From Vogesella indigofera (GTDB taxonomy: Bacteria; Pseudomonadota; Gammaproteobacteria; Burkholderiales; Chromobacteriaceae): a DNA stretch of 64,000 nucleotides. The stretch lies in contig NZ_JAQQLA010000004.1 in NCBI RefSeq assembly GCF_028548395.1, positions 941,970 to 1,005,969 of the forward strand, in the 5' to 3' direction. Both the position numbers and the translations under genes were made by a program. Positions 38,886-47,278 of the stretch are shown here, piece by piece; positions within the stretch are counted from its first letter, which is position 1; each line of letters begins with the position of its first letter. The notes beneath the pieces are model-generated. The model did no database searches. It saw only the letters and a list, made by a program, of their open reading frames with translations, and was not told where the DNA came from.

Positions 38886-39166
38886 TGCTGATTCGGGTCG
38901 GGGATGCCAAAACGTTGCATGAAGTACGGGCATGCGGTGTCAAGAACATCATTGCCGTGCAGCGCAAACAGTCGCTGCACGACCGAATCTGCCTTGATTG
39001 CCTCTTCGGTGGAAAAGAACGGCTTGCCGCTATCGATATGAACGATTTCACCGGCCGGGTCTTCCGGGTGATAAATCAGGTCCAGCCGGTCCATCATGTC
39101 GAACCATTGCTGCATGTCCTCGCGGCTATCTCCTGCAAGGTCAGGAATCCTGTTCAAGGATGGCAT
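38882..39166 (-). CDS. Small conserved-looking protein between dcm and vsr
   Basis: 94 residues, acidic, MPSLNRIPDLAGDSREDMQQ..., no signal or membrane segment. It overlaps dcm by 26 bp at its start and vsr by 4 bp (GTGA) at its end, so it is translationally coupled inside the restriction-modification operon. I do not recognise a domain. The position suggests a role in regulation or in the repair/modification steps, but this is inference. The open frame is tightly bounded by overlaps, which supports a real gene. Confidence 0.7.
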   Translation of the reverse strand: MPSLNRIPDLAGDSREDMQQWFDMMDRLDLIYHPEDPAGEIVHIDSGKPFFSTEEAIKADSVVQRLFALHGNDVLDTACPYFMQRFGIPDPNQQ

Positions 39167-40466
39167 AGGGGCTTCCTTTTTCTTTCAGATCAAATGCGTG
39201 CCCATCATCAGGCCACATGTCCTGGATGACCGGGTTGAATTCTTCGCGGGTGATGAATGGTTTCATGACCTGGGCGACAGCCTTGAAAACCGGCATTACG
39301 ACCGAGTTGCCAAACTGCTTGTAGGCGCGGGTATCGGATACGGGAATCACGAATGAATCATCCAGCCCCATCAGGCGGGCGCATTCGCGGGGGGTCAGGC
39401 GGCGGGGGTTCTTGTCTTCGCCCTGGTCGATCAGCACTTCCGAGCCGTCCTTGTAGTAGCGGGCGGAGAGAGTACGGGCCACGCTGTGCGGACCAACCAG
39501 TCCGAAGCCGAAGCCATTGCCTTTGGCGCGGTGTTTTTCCGCGTAATTCTGCAGGTACTGCCACAGCTTTGGCGTCAGCGTGTATTTCGGGTTGACCTGA
39601 CGGCTCTCGTGATCGAAGTACTTGTCGCCGTCGTGCTCGATATAGGGTTCGCTACCATCCGTTTTGTGCAGGATGTCTTTCATCGTCTTGCAGCCTTTCG
39701 GCGGCAGGTCCAGCAAGTCCCAGCTGAATTCGGCCGGATCGCGGAAACCGATGATCACGATCCGTTCGCGGTGTTGCGGTACGAAATGCTGGGCATCAAT
39801 GATGCGGTAGTGGATGTGATAGCCGAGGTCTTCTGTCAGTGTGCGGCGGATCACGTCAAAGGTGCGTCCCTTGTCGTGCGACATCAGGTTTTTCACGTTT
39901 TCCAGCAGGAAGGCTTTGGGGCGCTTTTCCTGCAGGATGCGGGCTACGTCGAAAAACAGGGTGCCCTGGGTTTCGTCTTCAAAGCCGTGAGCGCGGCCGA
40001 GTGCATTTTTCTTGGACACCCCGGCGATGGAGAACGGCTGGCAGGGGAAGCCGGCCAGCAGAACATCATGGCTGGGAATATCGCCGGCAATGACTTGCGT
40101 GATGTCGCCGTTTAGCGGGTGGTCATCATGGCGGAAGTTGGCCGCATAGGTTTTCTGGGCGTAATTGTCCCATTCGCTGGTGAAGACGCATTTGCCGCCA
40201 ATATCTTCAAATGCCTTGCGTATGCCGCCGATACCGGCAAACAGGTCGATGAACCTGAATTCTTCCTTGCGTTCTTCCTTGGGGCCGAATGGCAGCAACA
40301 GCTGTTTCAGGCTGTCCACCAAATAGGGGCGCGGTTCGGTTTCGCGCGCAACCCAGCGACGGATGGTGCCCTGATCGGTGCCCAGGCGTTTTGCCAGTTC
40401 GGCCTTGTTGTAGTACTTCAGGGCTTCATCAAGGTACTGGCAGATCAGGTCGTGACGTGTGTTCAT
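39141..40466 (-). CDS. dcm: DNA (cytosine-5) methyltransferase, Dcm / M.EcoRII type
   Basis: 441 residues. Motif I FIDLFAGIGGIRKAF, motif IV GFPCQPFSIAGVSKKN with catalytic C142, ENVKNL, QHRERI, and the C-terminal RTLSARYYKDGSEVLIDQGE / RLTPRECARLMG / YKQFGNSVV blocks align with E. coli Dcm, which methylates the inner C of CCWGG. An N-terminal helix-turn-helix (AELAKRLGTDQGTIRRWV) may bind its own promoter, as in M.EcoRII-type autoregulation. Start 40466 chosen; ATG at 40514 is also open. Holds the only GTTGGCCGCA copy in the island (40137-40146). Confidence 0.93.
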   Translation of the reverse strand: MNTRHDLICQYLDEALKYYNKAELAKRLGTDQGTIRRWVARETEPRPYLVDSLKQLLLPFGPKEERKEEFRFIDLFAGIGGIRKAFEDIGGKCVFTSEWDNYAQKTYAANFRHDDHPLNGDITQVIAGDIPSHDVLLAGFPCQPFSIAGVSKKNALGRAHGFEDETQGTLFFDVARILQEKRPKAFLLENVKNLMSHDKGRTFDVIRRTLTEDLGYHIHYRIIDAQHFVPQHRERIVIIGFRDPAEFSWDLLDLPPKGCKTMKDILHKTDGSEPYIEHDGDKYFDHESRQVNPKYTLTPKLWQYLQNYAEKHRAKGNGFGFGLVGPHSVARTLSARYYKDGSEVLIDQGEDKNPRRLTPRECARLMGLDDSFVIPVSDTRAYKQFGNSVVMPVFKAVAQVMKPFITREEFNPVIQDMWPDDGHAFDLKEKGSPYAILEQDS

Positions 40467-40647
40467 GCTTGTTCTCTGGGAATTTTTCATGCATTTTGAC
40501 ACGAAAATTCCCAAAGTCCAGGTGCGATTGGTTTTTCTATGTCAAGCTGATGTTTTATAAGGCTATTTCTTCGCATTTATGTTGCCGGGACGGTTGGGGA
40601 AAGTGGGGTCGTCGGGTCCGTATTGCATGCTGAAGTCGGTCTGAACA

Positions 40648-40667
40648 TGCGGCCAACCCTGGCCGCC
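40648..40667. repeat. GTTGGCCGCA repeat, paired copy at the island's right border
   Basis: TGCGGCCAAC exact at 40648-40657, right arm CCTGGCCGCC imperfect. First copy after the island, next to the LysE gene end. Confidence 0.85.
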
Positions 40668-40671
40668 GTCC

Positions 40672-41280
40672 TCACGCCGCCAGCTTCCCCGCCGCCAGCA
40701 GCAGCAACCCCCCCGCCGTGGCTTCCGCCAGCCGCCGTTTGCGGTCGCTGAAGCGGCCCTTGCCGGCCATGCCGGCGACGCTGTAGCCGATCACGCTGTA
40801 TACCACCGCGCAGGAGACGATGAAGATACCCGATAGCAGCAGCGCCTGCGTCGCCACGCTGGCGCCGGGGCGGATGAAGTTGGGCAGGATCGACAGGTAG
40901 ATCAGCAGGCCTTTCGGGTTGAGCAGGCTGGTGAGCAGGCCCTTGCGCAACAGGCCGTGCACCGGGCGGCTGTCCAGCTGCAGGCTGCCGGGGCGGCTGG
41001 CGGCGCGGAACATCTGCCACGCCAGGTACAGCAGGTAGGCAAGGCCGGTCCAGCGGATGGCGTGCAGCAGCGGCGGCCAGGCGCTGAGCAGCGCGGCGAT
41101 GCCGAAGGCGGCCAGCAGCGCGTGCACGCTGTAACCGGCGAGGATGCCGAGCGTGGCGCGGCGCACGGCGGCGCGACCACCGCTCAGGCCTTGCGAGGCG
41201 ACGAACAGGATGTCGGGGCCGGGGCTGCAGACCAGCGGGAAGACGGTGAGGGCAAACAGCAGCAGGGTATCGCTGGGCAT
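40672..41280 (-). CDS. LysE-family amino-acid exporter
   Basis: A 202-residue inner-membrane protein with six hydrophobic segments. The N-terminal LFALTVFPLVCSPGPDILFVASQGLSGGRAAVRRATLGILAG and the LLTSLLNPKGLLIYLSILPNF motif are hallmarks of the LysE/RhtB superfamily. The start ATG at 41280 is the family start. An Lrp-type regulator is divergent 165 bp away, the usual arrangement for amino-acid efflux controlled by its substrate. The exported amino acid is unknown. Confidence 0.9.
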   Translation of the reverse strand: MPSDTLLLFALTVFPLVCSPGPDILFVASQGLSGGRAAVRRATLGILAGYSVHALLAAFGIAALLSAWPPLLHAIRWTGLAYLLYLAWQMFRAASRPGSLQLDSRPVHGLLRKGLLTSLLNPKGLLIYLSILPNFIRPGASVATQALLLSGIFIVSCAVVYSVIGYSVAGMAGKGRFSDRKRRLAEATAGGLLLLAAGKLAA

Positions 41281-41445
41281 GGGGCATTCTTTCTCGGGCA
41301 GATTAGCGGGTGGCCGTTGCCGGGCGGGCAATGACGCGTGGCTGCCGAAAATTCTAGGGTTTTCGCGCTGAAATCGGGTTGTGTTGTGACGCGGAGTCGG
41401 GCTTGCCGATAGAATCGGCTGCGAATATTTCAGGAGATAGCCGCA

Positions 41446-41913
41446 GTGGATGCCGTAAAGCTGGACAGTATTGATCGTCGCATTCTGCACGCGCTGCAAC
41501 GCGACGGTCGTTTGCAGAACATCGAGCTGGCGCGCGCGGCCGGCCTGTCGCCGTCGTCGTGCCTGCGGCGGGTGAAGCTGCTGGAGGCGCACGGCGTGAT
41601 CAAGCGCTACGTGGCGGTGCTGGACGGTGCCAAGGTCGGCGCCGGGCTGTCGCTGTTCGCGCGGGTGTGGTTCAAGGCGCAGGACGCGGACACCACCAAC
41701 CATTTCATCGCCAGCGTGCGCGACATGGCGGAGGTGGTGGAATGCCACATCATGGCCGGCGAGTGTGACGCGCTGCTGCGCATCGTGACGCAGGATCTGG
41801 CGTCGTACCGCAAGTTTCACGCCGAGCAGCTGACGCGCATCGCCAGCGTGCAGAGCGTGAAAACCGAGGTGCCGATGGAGACGGTGAAGCTGACCCACGC
41901 GCTGCCGCTGTAA
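41446..41913 (+). CDS. Lrp/AsnC-family transcriptional regulator
   Basis: 155 residues. N-terminal helix-turn-helix (DRRILHALQRDGRLQNIELARAAGLSPSSCLRRVKLLEAHGVI) and C-terminal RAM/AsnC ligand-binding domain (VVECHIMAGECDALLRIVTQDLASYRKF). Start is GTG at 41446, with AGGAGA nine bases upstream. It is divergent from the LysE exporter and most likely controls it in response to an amino acid. Confidence 0.92.
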   Translation: MDAVKLDSIDRRILHALQRDGRLQNIELARAAGLSPSSCLRRVKLLEAHGVIKRYVAVLDGAKVGAGLSLFARVWFKAQDADTTNHFIASVRDMAEVVECHIMAGECDALLRIVTQDLASYRKFHAEQLTRIASVQSVKTEVPMETVKLTHALPL

Positions 41914-41994
41914 CCGTCGTGCTGCGGTTTTGGCAAGGCCGGGGCGCGGGCCGGGGATGAGCGGCCGTGCCGGCCGGCCACCCGCCTGTGCCGT

Positions 41995-42014
41995 TGCGGC
42001 CAACGTTGGCCGCA
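41995..42014. repeat. GTTGGCCGCA repeat, perfect 20-bp palindrome
   Basis: Exact inverted pair between the convergent lrp-like and TSUP genes, so it may also act at transcript ends. Confidence 0.95.
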
Positions 42015-42071
42015 TGGTTTGCCATGCCCGCCGCCGGCTGCGGCGGGGTGGCTCAGCCGGGAGGTGGCGGC

Positions 42072-42830
42072 TTATTTCAGCATGTCGTAGCCGAGCTTGA
42101 CGATGAGCAGCAGCAGCAGGCCCAGGAACAGGCCGCGTACGAAGCCGGTGCCGTGCCGCATCGCCAGCCGGCTGCCGGCCACGGCGCCGAGCATGTTGCA
42201 GGCCGCCATCGGCAGCGCCACCCCGTACAGCACCTTGCCGGCGGGCACGAAGAAGCTCAGCGCCGCAATATTGGTGGCCAGGTTGACGAACTTGGACGCC
42301 GCCGAGGCCTGCAGGAAATCGAAGGCAAAACAGCGCACGAACAGGAAGATCAGGAAGCTGCCGGTGCCGGGCCCGAACAGGCCGTCGTAGAAACCGATCC
42401 CGCCGCCGATCAGCACCGACAGCACTCGCTCGCGGGTGCCGACGGTCTGCGGCCGCGCCAGCTGGCCGAAGTCCTTCTTGCGGAAGGTGTAGATCGCCAT
42501 CACCACGATCAGCACCAGCACCAGCGGCCGCATCAGGGTTTGCGGCACCGACGACACGGCGGCGGCACCGAGAAAGGCCATCGCGAAGGCGCTGATGGCG
42601 GCCGGCAGCACCAGGCTCCACGGCACGCGGACGCGGCCGATGAAGGTGCGTGCCGCCAGCGAGGTGCCGCAGGCCGAGGCCAGCTTGTTGCTGCCGAGCA
42701 GGGTGGCGGACGGCACGCTGGGCAGCAGGTTGAACAGGGCGGGGATCTGGATCAGCCCGCCGCCGCCCACCGCGGCGTCGATCAATCCGGCACAGAAGGC
42801 AAAGCCGCACAGCATGGCAAGGGTCAGCAT
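42072..42830 (-). CDS. TSUP-family transporter (TauE/SafE type)
   Basis: A 252-residue inner-membrane protein with about eight helices and the two TSUP repeats: GLIDAAVGGGGLIQIPAL in the first half and GFYDGLFGPGTGSFLIF in the second. The family exports or imports sulfur-containing or organic anions (sulfite, sulfoacetate). ATG at 42830 has GGAGG eight bases upstream. Divergent from a LysR gene 240 bp away. Substrate unknown. Confidence 0.9.
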   Translation of the reverse strand: MLTLAMLCGFAFCAGLIDAAVGGGGLIQIPALFNLLPSVPSATLLGSNKLASACGTSLAARTFIGRVRVPWSLVLPAAISAFAMAFLGAAAVSSVPQTLMRPLVLVLIVVMAIYTFRKKDFGQLARPQTVGTRERVLSVLIGGGIGFYDGLFGPGTGSFLIFLFVRCFAFDFLQASAASKFVNLATNIAALSFFVPAGKVLYGVALPMAACNMLGAVAGSRLAMRHGTGFVRGLFLGLLLLLIVKLGYDMLK

Positions 42831-43070
42831 GGCGCGATCCTCCAGCCGTGGCGGGACGGGGTACGGGGACGGGGCGGGGCTGGCCATCCGGCAGGATGGC
42901 GCGTCTGGGCGGCGATGGGGTGCATGGCGGATACCGGTCTGGATGAAAGTCAGGATCAGCGGCCGCGGCGTGGCCGGCGGGGCGACGAAGCGGCAACGGC
43001 AGGCAGCTTAGTGCTGGCCGCCACGACCGTGTTGCAATATGGTGTTGCGAAAAACGGAACAGGAGTCTCC

Positions 43071-43979
43071 ATGTCGACCTCCCTGCTGTGGGAAATCCGC
43101 GTGTTTTGTACCGTGGTGGAAAGACAGAGCTTTGTCGCGGCGGCGCGCCTGCTGGGGCGTTCGCCCAGCGCGGTGACGCGCGCCATCCAGGCGCTGGAAC
43201 AGGCCGTGGGCAGAGAGCTGCTGCAACGCTCGCAAAAGCTGCTCAGCCTGACGGCGGCGGGGGCCAGCTATTATCCGCACGCCCGGCAGATCCTCGATCT
43301 GCAGGCGGCGGCGCAAGAGGCGCTGGCCGGGCTGGGCGGCGAGGCGCCCGGCTGGATACGCTGCGCGGCGCCGGAAAGCCTGTCCATCGGCGTGCTGCCG
43401 GCGGTGCTGGCCGACTTTGGCCGCCAGCATCCGGACGTGAGCATCGATGTGCGCTTCAGCGACGAGCCGCTGGACCCGATACAGGAAAAGCTCGATTTCA
43501 CCATTCGTGGCGCCTTTCCGCAGTCGAGCGAGCTGATCGGCTTTCCGCTGTGGAATTACCGGCGCCACCTGTATGCCAGCCCCGACTACATCCGGCGCAT
43601 GGGGCTGCCGCTGCACCCGGACGAGCTGGCGCGGCACGAGCTGATCGTGCATACCGCGCCGCGTATCCTCAAGGACTGGCACTTTGTCGCCGATGGCGAA
43701 CAGCGCCGCTTCCGGGTGGCGCCGCGCTATCGCCTCAATTCCGGCGCCGCGGTGTACCACGCGGCGCGCGCCGGTGCCGGCATTGCCCGCCTGGCCGACT
43801 GGCTGGCCGAGGCGGCGGTGCGCGACAACGCGCTGGTCAAGGTGTGCCCGGCCTACCGGCTGACCTCGTCGGCGGGGCTGGACCCGCAAATGCACGCGGT
43901 GTATGCCCGTGGCCGCCTGCCCGCCCGCGTGCGCCTGTTCCTCGACGCCTTGCGCCAGGGATGGCCGCAGCCGTCATAA
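43071..43979 (+). CDS. LysR-family transcriptional regulator
   Basis: 302 residues. Winged helix-turn-helix at residues 5-65 (WEIRVFCTVVERQSFVAAARLLGRSPSAVTRAIQALEQAVG) and an effector domain of the group that reads short-range substrate effectors (RCAAPESLSIGVLPAVLADFGRQHPDVSIDVRFSD). AGGAGT precedes the ATG. It is divergent from the TSUP transporter gene and is its likely regulator. Confidence 0.9.
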   Translation: MSTSLLWEIRVFCTVVERQSFVAAARLLGRSPSAVTRAIQALEQAVGRELLQRSQKLLSLTAAGASYYPHARQILDLQAAAQEALAGLGGEAPGWIRCAAPESLSIGVLPAVLADFGRQHPDVSIDVRFSDEPLDPIQEKLDFTIRGAFPQSSELIGFPLWNYRRHLYASPDYIRRMGLPLHPDELARHELIVHTAPRILKDWHFVADGEQRRFRVAPRYRLNSGAAVYHAARAGAGIARLADWLAEAAVRDNALVKVCPAYRLTSSAGLDPQMHAVYARGRLPARVRLFLDALRQGWPQPS

Positions 43980-44104
43980 GCGATTGTTTTTTATGGCCAG
44001 GCCGGCGCGCGGGCAGGGGGCGTGTTACCATCTGCGCCGCGCCGTTTTTATTGCTTTGCAGCATAGGGCGGCGCCACGCTGCTGTGGCAGCACCCTTGTC
44101 CTGA

Positions 44105-44124
44105 TGCGGCCAACGTTGGCCGCA
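44105..44124. repeat. GTTGGCCGCA repeat, perfect 20-bp palindrome
   Basis: Exact inverted pair in the 216-bp gap between the LysR gene and the ABC-F gene. Confidence 0.95.
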
Positions 44125-44195
44125 TTGCCTGTCGTCTTCCCGCCTTGTCGCCGGTCGCGGCGTAACCTGTTTCCTGCCGCCGCACGGCGCTTCCC

Positions 44196-45863
44196 ATGAT
44201 CATTCTGAAAAACGTGGCCTTGCGCCGCGGCACCAAAGTCCTGCTCGACAACGCGTCGGTGACGCTCAATCCCGGCGAGAAAGTCGGCCTCGTCGGTCGC
44301 AATGGCGCCGGCAAATCCTCGCTGTTCGCGGTGCTGAACGGCTCGCTGCACGAAGACGGCGGCGATGTGTCGATCCCGTCGCAGTGGCGCATGTCGCAGG
44401 TGGCGCAGGACATGCCGGAAACGGCGCAGACGGCGACCGAGTTCGTGGTCGAAGGCGATACCACCCTGCTCGCCGCGCAGCAGGAGGTGACCGAGGCCGA
44501 GGCCGGCGAAGACTACATGCGCATGGCGCACGCCTATACCGCGCTCAACGACGCCGGCGCCCACGACGCGCCGGCACGGGCGCAGGCGCTGATTCTCGGC
44601 CTGGGTTTCAGCGTCGCCGAGCTGCAGCAGCCGGTGAACAGCTTCTCCGGCGGCTGGCGCATGCGGCTGCAACTGGCGCGCGCGCTGATGTGTCCGTCCG
44701 ACCTGCTGCTGCTGGACGAGCCGACCAACCACCTGGATCTGGACGCGCTGGTGTGGCTGGAGGCGTGGCTGAAGCAGTACGCCGGCACCATGGTGGTGAT
44801 CAGCCATGACCGCGAATTCCTCGACGCCGTCACCACGGTGACGCTGCACGTCGACAACGCCAAGCTGGTGCGCTACGGCGGCAATTACAGCAAGTTCGAG
44901 GACATGCGTGCCGAACAGCTGATCCTGCAGCAGGCGGCGCAGGCCAAGCAGCAGGAAAAGATGGCGCACCTGCAGAAGTTCATCGACCGCTTCAAGGCCA
45001 AGGCCAGCAAGGCCAAGCAGGCGCAGAGCCGCGTCAAGGCGCTGGAGCGGATGGAGAAGATCGCGCCGGTGCTGGCCGACGCCGACTTCCAGTTCGAATT
45101 CAAGGAGCCGATGAGCCTGCCGAACTCGATGCTGTCGATGACCGGCGCCGCGTTCGGCTATCCGGCCATGGACGGCGCGCCGGCAGACACGCCGCCGACG
45201 GTGATCGTGCGCAACGTCAACCGCACCGTGCTGGCCGGCCAGCGCATCGGCATTCTCGGCGCCAACGGCCAGGGCAAGTCGACGCTGGTGAAAACCGTGG
45301 CCGAGGCGCTGCAGGCGGTCGGCGGCGAGATCATCCGCGGCAAGGGGCTGAACATCGGCTACTTCTCGCAGCAGGAGCTGGACGTGCTGCGCCCGGAGGA
45401 CGATCCGCTGCAGCACATGTTCCGCCTGGCGCGCGACACCCCGGCGGCGATGCGGCCGTCGGCCAACGACTGCCGCGAGCAGGGGCTGCGCAATTTCCTC
45501 GGCACCTTCAACTTCAGCGGCGACATGGTGAAGCAGGCGGTGGGCAGCATGAGCGGTGGCGAGAAGGCGCGGCTGGTGCTGTGCATGATCGTGTGGCAGC
45601 GGCCGAACCTGCTGCTGCTGGATGAACCGACCAACCACCTGGACCTCGCCACCCGCGAGGCGTTGAGCGTGGCGCTGAACGAGTTCGAAGGCTCGGTGAT
45701 GCTGGTCAGCCACGACCGCGCCTTGCTGCGCGCGGTGTGCGACGAGTTCTGGATGGTGTCGCGCGGCGGGGTCAGCGATTTCGAGGGCGATCTGGACGAC
45801 TACCAGGTCTACCTGCTGGAAGAGGCCAAGCGCCGCCGCGAAGAGGCGGCCGGCAAGCGCTAA
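44196..45863 (+). CDS. ABC-F family ATP-binding protein (YheS-like)
   Basis: A 555-residue protein with two ABC ATPase domains and no membrane segments: first Walker A VGRNGAGKSS, signature NSFSGGWRMR, Walker B LLLLDEPTNHLD; second Walker A LGANGQGKST, signature GSMSGGEKAR, Walker B LLLLDEPTNHLD. Between them is the linker (KMAHLQKFIDRFKAKASKAKQAQSRVKALERM) that ABC-F factors place in the ribosomal E site. Length and linker match YheS. It probably acts in translation under stress. Ends just before a long palindrome that may serve as terminator. Confidence 0.9.
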   Translation: MIILKNVALRRGTKVLLDNASVTLNPGEKVGLVGRNGAGKSSLFAVLNGSLHEDGGDVSIPSQWRMSQVAQDMPETAQTATEFVVEGDTTLLAAQQEVTEAEAGEDYMRMAHAYTALNDAGAHDAPARAQALILGLGFSVAELQQPVNSFSGGWRMRLQLARALMCPSDLLLLDEPTNHLDLDALVWLEAWLKQYAGTMVVISHDREFLDAVTTVTLHVDNAKLVRYGGNYSKFEDMRAEQLILQQAAQAKQQEKMAHLQKFIDRFKAKASKAKQAQSRVKALERMEKIAPVLADADFQFEFKEPMSLPNSMLSMTGAAFGYPAMDGAPADTPPTVIVRNVNRTVLAGQRIGILGANGQGKSTLVKTVAEALQAVGGEIIRGKGLNIGYFSQQELDVLRPEDDPLQHMFRLARDTPAAMRPSANDCREQGLRNFLGTFNFSGDMVKQAVGSMSGGEKARLVLCMIVWQRPNLLLLDEPTNHLDLATREALSVALNEFEGSVMLVSHDRALLRAVCDEFWMVSRGGVSDFEGDLDDYQVYLLEEAKRRREEAAGKR

Positions 45864-45889
45864 GCCTGTAGACTCCGGCGTTAAAACAT

Positions 45890-45920
45890 TGCGGCCAACC
45901 TTGGATCAAGGTTGGCCGCA
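45890..45920. repeat. GTTGGCCGCA repeat, extended palindrome, possible terminator
   Basis: TGCGGCCAACCTTG-GAT-CAAGGTTGGCCGCA: exact repeat arms plus four more paired bases give a 14-bp stem with a 3-base loop. It lies between the convergent ABC-F (+) and bluB (-) genes, with AAAACATT on one side and AGTGTTTT on the other, so it can work as a bidirectional terminator. Confidence 0.92.
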
Positions 45921-45939
45921 GTGTTTTGGGCGATGCCGG

Positions 45940-46596
45940 CTAGCTGGCGCCGGCGGGCACGTCGCCCCAGCCGTTCTCGCTGAGCAGCGCCGCCAGTGGC
46001 TGGCGCTGCGCCCAGTTTTCCTGCTCCAGCATCGGCTTGTCGTAGAAGGCGTCGACGTGGCCGATGCACAGTATCGCCACCGCGCGCGCGCCCGGTGGAA
46101 ACCGCAGCAGCGCGGCCAGCGCGTCCGGATCAAAGATCGACACCCAGCCCAGACCGATGCCCTCGGCGCGCGCCGCCAGCCACATGTTCTGGATGGCGCA
46201 GGCCACCGAGGCCAGATCCATCTCCGGCAGCGTGCGGCGGCCGAACACATGGCGTTCGCGGCCGTCCATCAGCGCCACCACCAGCACCTCGGCGCACTCG
46301 CGCAGGCCCTCCACCTTCAGGCGCATGAATTCCTCCTGCCGCTGGCCGAGGGCGGCGGCGGTGCGCTGCCGTTCCTGCTCCACCAGCGCGTGCAACTGCT
46401 CACGCAGCGCGGCATCGCTGATGCGGATGAAGCGCCACGGCTGCATGTAGCCGACGCTGGGCGCGTGGTGCGCCGCCTGCAACAGCCGTTGCAGCAGCGC
46501 CGGGTCCAGCGGCTCCGGGCGGAAGTGGCGCATGTCGCGCCGTTCGCGGATCACGCGGTAGACGGTGGCAATCTCGGCGTCGCTGTAGCGGCTCAT
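45940..46596 (-). CDS. bluB: 5,6-dimethylbenzimidazole synthase
   Basis: A 218-residue flavin-destructase of the nitroreductase superfamily that turns FMNH2 into the lower ligand of cobalamin. Signatures: VYRVIRERRDMRHF, LLQAAHHAPSVGYMQPWRFIRI, MDLASVACAIQNMWLAARAEGIGLGWVSIFDP and an ending VLCIGHVDAFYDKPMLE-type block followed by ENGW. It stands alone here without other cobalamin genes. Start ATG at 46596. Confidence 0.92.
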   Translation of the reverse strand: MSRYSDAEIATVYRVIRERRDMRHFRPEPLDPALLQRLLQAAHHAPSVGYMQPWRFIRISDAALREQLHALVEQERQRTAAALGQRQEEFMRLKVEGLRECAEVLVVALMDGRERHVFGRRTLPEMDLASVACAIQNMWLAARAEGIGLGWVSIFDPDALAALLRFPPGARAVAILCIGHVDAFYDKPMLEQENWAQRQPLAALLSENGWGDVPAGAS

Positions 46597-46659
46597 GCGG
46601 GGGCTCGTGAGAAGGGGAAAGGTAGGGCGGGGGACGGTTTCACGTGAAACGCGCGGGTT

Positions 46660-47202
46660 TCACTCTTCCCACGGCCACCAGTCCGGCGCCGGCTTCAGGT
46701 ACTTTTCCGGGTAGCCGGCGAACAGGTTGGCGGCGATGCGCTGCGGGTTGCTCACGCCGTGCTCGTCCAGCCAATCGTCCAGCGCCTCGGTCTGTTCGCT
46801 GTAGCCCATCAGCCGGTACAGCAGCGCCCAGTCTTCCGCCATGCACCAGTTGAGGCCGTCCGCCTGCCAGATGGCGCCATCGTCGAACGGCCACTGGAAC
46901 TGGCCCTTGTCCAGACGGATCGCCAGTCCGGCGATCAGGTCGATCTCCAGCCCGTCGGCGGTCTGCAGTCGGGCGAAGTGGCGGGTGGCGTACAGCGGAT
47001 GCGGCGGCGGGGTGATGTCGCTGGCGTGTTGCAGCAGCAGCGCCTTGACGGCGGCGAAGTCCTCGGCAGTGGTGATCAGATCGAGGTCGCGCGGCTCGTC
47101 GACGAGGCCGAGCTGTTGCAGCAGGGTGCTGCCGCCGATGGCCCAGCTCAGGCCGGCCAGCTGCGGTGCGAGGGGGGTGATGAAGGCGCGGGGTGTGCTC
47201 AT
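46660..47202 (-). CDS. Nucleotidyltransferase-superfamily protein
   Basis: A 180-residue protein. Near the N-terminus LSWAIGGSTLLQQLGLVDEPRDLDLITT carries the GG/S...DxD pattern of the polymerase-beta-like nucleotidyltransferase fold, and LEIDLIAGLAIRLD could supply the third Asp. It lacks other named domains. It lies between slyX and bluB on the same strand. Function unknown; relatives are often annotated only as nucleotidyl-transferase AbiEii/COG2253-like or hypothetical. Confidence 0.6.
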   Translation of the reverse strand: MSTPRAFITPLAPQLAGLSWAIGGSTLLQQLGLVDEPRDLDLITTAEDFAAVKALLLQHASDITPPPHPLYATRHFARLQTADGLEIDLIAGLAIRLDKGQFQWPFDDGAIWQADGLNWCMAEDWALLYRLMGYSEQTEALDDWLDEHGVSNPQRIAANLFAGYPEKYLKPAPDWWPWEE

Positions 47203-47230
47203 GCGGTGCTTCCGGCAAGCGCGGCGCCGT

Positions 47231-47250
47231 TGCGGCCAACCTTGGCCGCA
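47231..47250. repeat. GTTGGCCGCA repeat, paired copy
   Basis: TGCGGCCAAC exact, right arm CTTGGCCGCA one mismatch, between slyX and the nucleotidyltransferase-like gene. Confidence 0.92.
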
Positions 47251-47278
47251 AGCGGGGCGACGCAGTGAGTGTGGCGGT

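Noticed and set aside
27300..40600. CRISPR array or prophage in the island
   Set aside because: No regularly spaced direct repeats and no cas, integrase, capsid or tail genes are seen.
40672..42996. 774-residue minus-strand frame that joins the LysE exporter to DNA opposite the Lrp-type gene
   Set aside because: Only the last 202 residues have exporter sequence; the upstream part is antisense to the Lrp-type gene and out of frame with the TSUP gene. The family start is at 41280.
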